DNA of 34,381 nucleotides, taken from contig BFEA01000066.1 of the NCBI GenBank assembly GCA_003427395.1, forward strand, positions 2,739,282 through 2,773,662, read 5' to 3'. Positions 28,528 through 34,381 of the stretch are shown piece after piece; position 1 is the first letter of the stretch; each line of letters opens with the position of its first letter. The notes beneath the pieces are model-generated. The model was not told the DNA's origin. It worked only from the letters and a program-made list of their open reading frames with translations, and ran no database searches. The DNA comes from Chara braunii (taxonomy: Eukaryota > Streptophyta > Charophyceae > Charales > Characeae). A program made the translations under genes and the position numbers.

Positions 28528-31500
28528 TTAGTCCAAGGCAGGACCTTTACCCTTCTTCTCACGCTCATAGGCTCTGACTATGTCGGGAGTTGTTTCTAGA
28601 AGTTCTGTCCTTGTAAACCAGTGGTCGTCTTCCGGTTCCTGATAAGCAAACCGGACCTTATACTGTTTATGTGGACGACCTCTACCTCCTGTCCTGAACA
28701 CATCTTCGTCTACAATGCCGTCAATGTCATATGTGCCATCCATATCCGGAGGGATCATAGATCTTCTTGAAGGGAATTGTTGACTTGTGACACACGACAA
28801 CAACTTTGAAGCATGGAACACTGGGTAGGTATGGAGGTGTGCTGGAATCTCTATAGTGTAGGACGGTCCATCCTCTCCGCCCTTGACTTCTAGAACCGGC
28901 CACGGTCCTCTATATGCAGGCAGTAACTTTTGTGAGATGTTCTCCTCAGGTGCAAACTCTTTAGACTTGACCAGACGAAGTCGCCTACTTGAAACTGAGA
29001 CGGGCGACGGTGCTTGTTTGCCTGTTCTATCATTCTATGTTGGGCCTTCCTGATGTTTTCAACAATTGTAGCTAGCTCTCTCTCGTGATGTATCGCGAAC
29101 TCCCTGGTACCGGGCGGTAGTCTGTGAATTTGATCCCGGGGAAGTCCTTCAAATGGTCTGCGGGGCCTAAAGGACTTGTGTAACTCATTGGGAGTGCAAC
29201 AGGTAGACAAATGCACGCTGTTATTGCATGCGCTGGCTACCTTGGGCAACATCTCGTCCCAATTGACTTGATCCGGTCTAATATACATGCGCAGAACTTG
29301 TTGTAGGATTTTGTTCATTTGCTCAGTGTGACCGTTGGTCTCTGGGTGGCGGCCAGACGACATCAACAACTTAGATCCGTAAACTCTCATGAGTTCTTGC
29401 CAGTTCTGGCTGGTGAAGGGACTATCTCTATCGCTAACTATTGACAACGGGACTCCATTCTCACTAACCCAAAAGTCCAAGAACTTTCGTATAACTAAAT
29501 TTGTACGTGCCTCTGCAGGCAAAGGAACAAAAACAACATACTTGCTAAATCGGTCAACTATGACCATGACTTGGCTCTGGCCGTGTCTACTCTTGACACC
29601 GGCGTCCATAAAATCAATAGAGACTGAGTCTCCGGGCTGGTCTGGAATAGGCAAGGATCTGAGAAGACCTAGAGGGGCGCGCGTAGTGGTCTTGTTTCGC
29701 TGGCAAACTTTGCAACTGCGGGTGTACTCTATAGAGTCAGCTTTCATTCCTGGCCAGGTATACGCACACATCAGATTGGATGAAGTCTTCTGCCAACCGA
29801 AGTGTCCCTCTGTGTCATGGCATTCCCCTAGGATTAGACTGCGGATCTCTTCACTGTTGGGGATGCACAGGCGGTCTACTACATTAGTCTTCTCAAACAG
29901 TAGTCCCTCAATAGTGCGGTAGTCTGGTTCGGTCTCTGGGGCTTCCTTAACTCTCTTGAGGAGGTTACTATAGATAGGGTCCTGTGCGTACGCCTGTCTG
30001 ACTTTCTCTTGCAGGTCCTTCCCTATATCCAGATAGTGTACTGTAACTCCAAAGTAGTCTGATCCCCTACTTAGAGCATCCGCAACTACATTGTACTTGC
30101 CTTTGACCGGTTTGAGCTCAAAGTCATACTGGTCTATCTCAGCGGCCCACCTAGTCAACTTAGGTGTCATCTTGGCCTGTCTAAGAGTTTCGTGGTGTGA
30201 GTATACTTTGAAGTGCCTCCCAAGCAGATAATGCTTCCAGTGCTCTAAAGCCAGCGTGAGAGCGTAGAGTTCCCTCTCGTACGTCGAGGTGGCAACCGTC
30301 TCTGAGGGCATCCTCGCTGACATGAACTCTACGGGTCTGTAGCCATTGCCGTCATCTTGCTGCAACACGGCGCCTATACCATACCGACTTGCGTCCGTGG
30401 TGACGACAAATGGCAGAGACGGATCAGCTACTTTGAGGACAGGATACTCTATTAACGCGTGCTTCCTTCTCTTTAGCGCAGACGTACAGTCTTTGTCCCA
30501 TTGCTAGATTGCCTCTTTCTTTAGCAACTTCCGCAAGGGGGCGGCGATAGTGGAGAAGTTCCTCACGAACTTCCTATAGTAGTTAGCTAGGCCTAAGAAC
30601 GACCGCAACTCTGTCAATGTGCGGGGCGTCGGCCAGTCTCTGATCGCCGCTATCTTGCTGTCCTTTGGCTTAATGCCATCTCCATCTAACACGTGGCCCA
30701 AGTATAGGACTTGTGTCTTGGTCCACTCACACTTCTTCGCGTTAATCTTGAAGTTAGCTTCTTTCAGCTTCTCCAAGATTTGCCTCATATGACTCTGGTG
30801 CTCTTGGAGGGTGCTGTTGAAAACCAGTATATCATCTAGATAAACTACTACAAACTTGTCTAACCACGGTCTGAACAGGTCATTCATACAACGCTGAAAG
30901 GTGGCTGGCGCGTTGGTTAGTCCAAAGGGCATCACTATGAACTCATAATGCCCATATCTAGTCCGGAACGCAGTCTTGTACTGGTCATCAGGATGGACTT
31001 CTATCTGATGGTATCCGGACTTCAAATCTATCTTGGAAAAATACTTGCAACCCTGATCGTCTATCTTGGGCAGCGACTCAGCATTCTTCACAGTAATCGC
31101 ATTCAAACCCCTATAGTGTATACACATACGAAGCTCTCCTTCCTTCTTGGGGACAAACAGAACAGTTGCTCCGAAAGGAGATGAACTGGGCCTGATCCAA
31201 CCTTTGTCGAGGAACTCGTCTAACTGCTTGCGTAACTCCTCTAACTCTCAAGGGGACATCCTGTAGACTGCTCCCTTAGGAGTTCTACTGCCAGGCTCTA
31301 TCTCTATCCTGTGCTGGATGGGTCGCGACACTACTCCTGCCGGCGACTCGGTCAAATCTTTGAATTCCTCCAGCAGCTTGGCAATGGTTGGATATGTGGA
31401 GCTTACCTCCTCCTTAGCCTCAGTGAGAGGCCTCCCATACGCTACGAAGACCTGCTCCTCTAACTGCTCCTTTTTCACTAGCCGCGCGAATGAGGGAGCA

Positions 31501-32057
31501 CTGAGACAGCAATGTGCCAAGGTGTTATCTACACCTGACACATGAAACAGGCGGGTTGTCTTGACCTCGCCTGATGGACTAGGGAGCCTACACTCATGCT
31601 CTCTCAAGTGGAGCGTCGCCCCTGCTGCCTCTCCCCAATTCATTCCTAGCGCTATGTCGAAAGGAAGGTCGTCCTGTACAAGGAGAGTTAGGGAATGGAG
31701 AACTTTCTCCACCTTCCCATCTTTCTCTAGGCGAAAGTATGCCTGGACTCCCTCTACGTAGTCCTCAACTCGCATTGTGCGGTTGTCTGCCAGGACACTG
31801 ACTATGGGGTCTGCCAACTTTTGGACTTTTAATCCTAGCCTCAACTTCTTCAACGCTCTACGGCTAATATAACTACGGGTCGCCCCTGAGTCTAGAAGGG
31901 CCCCTACTCTACTTCTAAATACTTCTTCATCTACCAAGATCAGTTGTCCCTTACTCTCCTTCTTCATTTTGGCCCAGGCTGGCATTCTCTCCTTCAGCTC
32001 TTTTGCCACACCTGTGAGGGACGAGCAGCCCATCGGGCCTGTCTGTACTGAGGACAA
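28528..32057 (-). pseudogene. Pol of element A', nearly continuous
   Basis: One frame runs from 32057 to about 28970, broken only by TGA at 31250-31248 and TAG at 30506-30504. A one-base loss near 28970 shifts the last part to the frame ending at 28528. Domains in order: protease with intact ALLDSGATRSYIS and ALGMNWGEA; RT with [38 protein letters not shown] and intact YLDDILVF; RNase H with TTDASRYGIGAVLQQ, ERELYAL, Y-S-H-H-E-T and VVADALS; integrase with CHDTEGHFGW, CKVCQRNK, SIDFMDAG, VSDRDSPF and Glu in NGHTEQMNK; and a chromodomain-like tail (YKVRFAYQEPEDDHWF). RT lacks five residues between KIDD and QGC that A and B have. RNase H has S-H-H where A has S-D-H. It resembles a recently silenced copy. 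Confidence 0.88.
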
Positions 32058-33945
32058 AATTTAATTACGTGGGTCGGGTCACCACAAAACACGCACTGAC
32101 CCAAGTTCACGCGTTCCTGCCATACGCGCTGGTCCAAGCCCAAGTCTTCCCAGGGCCTGCCCTGTGGCAAGCCTGGGTGCCATCCTCCTTGAGGTGGCCT
32201 TCCACCTCGTCGCTGTGGGGACCAACAAGAACCTTGACGATTTGGCAGGGGACCTTGACCCCTACCTCCCACTTGGCGGTTCCCTTGTCCGCCAACCCCC
32301 TGTGCGCCTGGTCCTCGGCCTCCCATGGCCTGGCCCCTTTGGCCCTGGCCTCCTCTACTTTGCGGCCTCCCTCCAGCCGCGACAGCAACATAGGACCTCC
32401 CCTGCCCCACGCTATTGTCCTCCTCCTCAAGGCCCCACTCGATCTGACTATATGGGACCTCTTCTGTACCACCCTCCTCTAAGGTAAGGATCATGTGATC
32501 CTTGGCCCTGACTTGGCGAGAGATGGTACGACCCTTCCACTTCTTTCCTTTGTCCAAGTCCTTGTGCCAGAAAGTAGAAACTGACATGGACTTTGACTCG
32601 AACAGGACCACCTCTCTACTCAGCACATCATAAGTGATGTTGGCCTGTTGAGATCCGTCAAAGAAATGCCCACGCAAGGGCTCTGGCATGGCACGATAAA
32701 ATAATTGGACCAACTGGGGCTCAATGACCACATGGTTTGGGACGGCTACCAAGTCGTCCATGACGCCCCTGAGTGCCCTTGCACTCCACTGTCGTGAGTG
32801 GATAGTTTGTAGCTTGTCAGAGGCTCTAACGCCTCTCGTTGGGTCAGCAAATCACTTCCTCAGGAGCTTGAAGAAGTGAGGGAGAGGGGTAACCTTGGAA
32901 TATGCAACCAGGTTGTTTTCACAACCGGCTGTGCGCGCTAAGGACCTGGCAAAACTAGCCGCTTCATCCTTAAGGGCATGGAAGGCGACGAGGACTTGCT
33001 CCTCAGTCAAGATGTGTTGTAGGTACACGTAGCTATTGACGCTTGCCTCCCAGTTATCAAAATTCTCCTCCTTCTTTCCCCCGTATGCATCTGGGAATTT
33101 AAGTTTGACAGGCTCTTTACGGGGCCTGGCTTCAACCTCTACAGCGGTTATTGCTTTGGCGTCCTCGATGGCGCCCTCGCAGAATTTCCCCATGCTGTCC
33201 CTCAGTCGCCTAACTTCGCCTCCAACGTGGGTGACCATCTCTAAACCCTGACCGCATGACACTCAGGGCCACATCCTGACCCCTATTGGCTTGGCGCTCC
33301 TCCAACCCAGGCCGCACTCAACACTTCCAGATAACCCAGCACTTTATCCATATTGGCAGACATGTCTGTCTGCGCCTGCACTTCCTGTCTGCAATCTCTC
33401 ATTTTTGCCACCTCCTCGGTCAGCCTATTAACTTCGTCCCTCCTCCTCTTCTTCTCCCTCTTCATTCTCAGTTTCCACTCCAACTTCTCTTCTTCTCGTT
33501 CTCGCCGTTCCAGAGGGTCCTCCATTGTCGCTAGCTCACTGGCCAACGCATCCCTCTCATCCTGGGGCACATAAGACTTTGCCTCCTCATCTTCCCCCAA
33601 CGATAAATTAGCTATCCACTCACTGATCTTTCTCTCCATTGCGGCATTCTCATTTGTCGTGCCACTACTTTCTCCTCTCTCTTCTATACGTCTTCTCTCT
33701 TTTTCTTCTTCTGCTGCTGCTTCCTCTTTGGCAGCCTTTCTCCTCGCTTCCTCCTCCTGCTGAACTTACTTCATTTCCTCCTCCAATTTCTTCATCTTCG
33801 CCGCCTGCTCTTCTGCAATTGCCTTCAGCTTCGCCTGCTTCAGGAGCTCTTTCCTCTCCTTGTTTTCTCTCACTAAGGCGGCCATCTTCTCCTGTTGCTC
33901 CTGGGTGTAGGGGCTAGTACTCGTCCCGCTACGGGTCTCAACCAT
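31994..33945 (-). pseudogene. Gag of element A'
   Basis: The start is ATG 33945 (MVETRSGTST), preceded by a leader shared with A. TAA at 33768-33766 ends the first frame after 59 codons, but the same frame continues through a Lys/Glu/Arg-rich, probably coiled-coil part to 33283. A shift at about 33285-33262 then leads to the capsid-like domain (PVKLKFPDAYGG, VYLQHILTEEQVLVAFHAL). A TGA at 32854-32852 follows LRK. The same frame then gives MPEPLRGHFFDGS, a Gly/Arg/Gln-rich tail and an intact zinc knuckle CVFCGDPTHVIKFC. About 150 bases that lie between gag and protease in A are missing here, so gag and pol overlap at 31994-32057. The overlap is probably a result of that deletion. Confidence 0.85.
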
Positions 33946-34381
33946 GGTGATCAGTGCACAACCGAATTGACGGTTCCAAACCTCACCACGTAGATTCTAA
34001 CCCCTGACTGACAAACCTATTGACTCAATCGAAAGACTCACAGAATCCGGACAGGGATCCTGCCAACTAGGGTCTCTAGCCTAGACCTAACTATGGCTGT
34101 CACTACTGGACCTGTTGCTGATCAGGAGGCATTTAAGGAGATCCTCCGTAACTCCTTAGGAATTATTTAACGTCCGAAACAGGACGACGTGATCAGCAGG
34201 CCTCTCAACACTTAGACAGCCTGTTGTGCAGCCCACAGCTCGGATTTTGGGCCCACCGTGCCACACTGAGCAGCCCGCTGGTCAGTACCGGTCCTTGGGA
34301 GGGTTCGTGTCCTCCGGGACAGTCGAGTCGTCAGACAGTCTTTAGCCCTACTCAGCCCGTGTGGGTTTGGTCAACAAGGCC
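33946..34381 (-). other. Leader of element A' (partial)
   Basis: This is noncoding. It matches the leader of A (about 15065-15516) along its length, with GTTAAATAATTCCT near 34170-34157 and GGCCCAAAATCCGAG near 34253-34239. It runs out of the window. Confidence 0.8.

Larger units (their letters stand above)
27636..34381 (-). mobile_element. Element A': second A-family retrotransposon, 5' LTR outside the window
   Basis: Read on the minus strand from the window end: leader, gag (start 33945), pol, purine tract, 3' LTR (28489-27636). All parts match element A in order. The 5' LTR and PBS lie beyond 34381. Pol is in one frame apart from two stops and one frameshift, so this copy is better kept than A. 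Seven bases separate its LTR end from the proposed target duplication of C. Confidence 0.88.

Noticed and set aside
31994-32057. Programmed frameshift at a gag-pol overlap in A'
   Set aside because: The overlap arises where A' has lost about 150 bases that A retains between gag and protease. No slippery site stands out.

Overview
The window reads as a eukaryotic, repeat-dense heterochromatin-like stretch made almost entirely of Ty3/gypsy-type LTR retrotransposons. I see no host gene, no functional rRNA or tRNA gene and no CRISPR array. The Pol order (protease, reverse transcriptase, RNase H, integrase, chromodomain-like tail), primer-binding sites resembling the complement of plant initiator Met-tRNA, and G/R/Q-rich Gag proteins with a zinc knuckle point to the green-plant lineage. 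The style suggests a large repeat-rich genome such as a charophyte alga, but the species is a guess. I name four lineages A, B, C and D for this window only.

Layout. Bases 1-762 hold two fragments of A-type gag fused head to head. Bases 985-2327 hold a decayed A-related leader and gag N-terminus (D). Bases 2333-2684 are a C-type LTR fragment. Element A (+ strand, 2685-22205) starts inside that fragment, with the 5-bp duplication TGGAC on each side. It has a 931-bp 5' LTR, a PBS and a leader with a (GA)n tract. Inside that (GA)n tract sits element B (3857-14430, + strand) with its own LTRs, PBS, gag and pol. The 3' LTR of B is itself split by a minus-strand retroposon (13108-14239) with a tRNA-like promoter head, an A-rich tail and a 13-bp target duplication. 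Element A then resumes (leader 14431-15516, gag, pol, 3' LTR 21269-22205). Bases 22211-22552 return to C-type LTR sequence, followed by C pol (22617-26234) and a C 3' LTR (26372-27623). On the minus strand a second A-family copy, A', runs from its 3' LTR (27636-28489) through pol and gag to its leader at the window end. Its 5' LTR lies outside.

All elements are decayed by stops, frameshifts and lost catalytic residues. A' pol is the best preserved. Most of the mutations that can be compared between copies are CAG to TAG or TGG to TAG/TGA, as expected from cytosine deamination. Autonomous activity is unlikely for any copy here.

Sequence quality matters. A Nextera mate-pair junction adapter (24800-24837) lies between two identical 285-base copies that share the same N positions. 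Two single-N joins (12424, 13609) are flanked by exact 54- and 92-base repeats. These are assembly artefacts and lengthen the window. The strongest biological points are the multi-level nesting, the roughly 1-kb tRNA-headed retroposon, a 12-bp TTGAC (W-box-like) array in the A leader, a ~30-bp GTGGCGCT array in the B LTR, and tandem duplications hitting the same integrase position in two different families.
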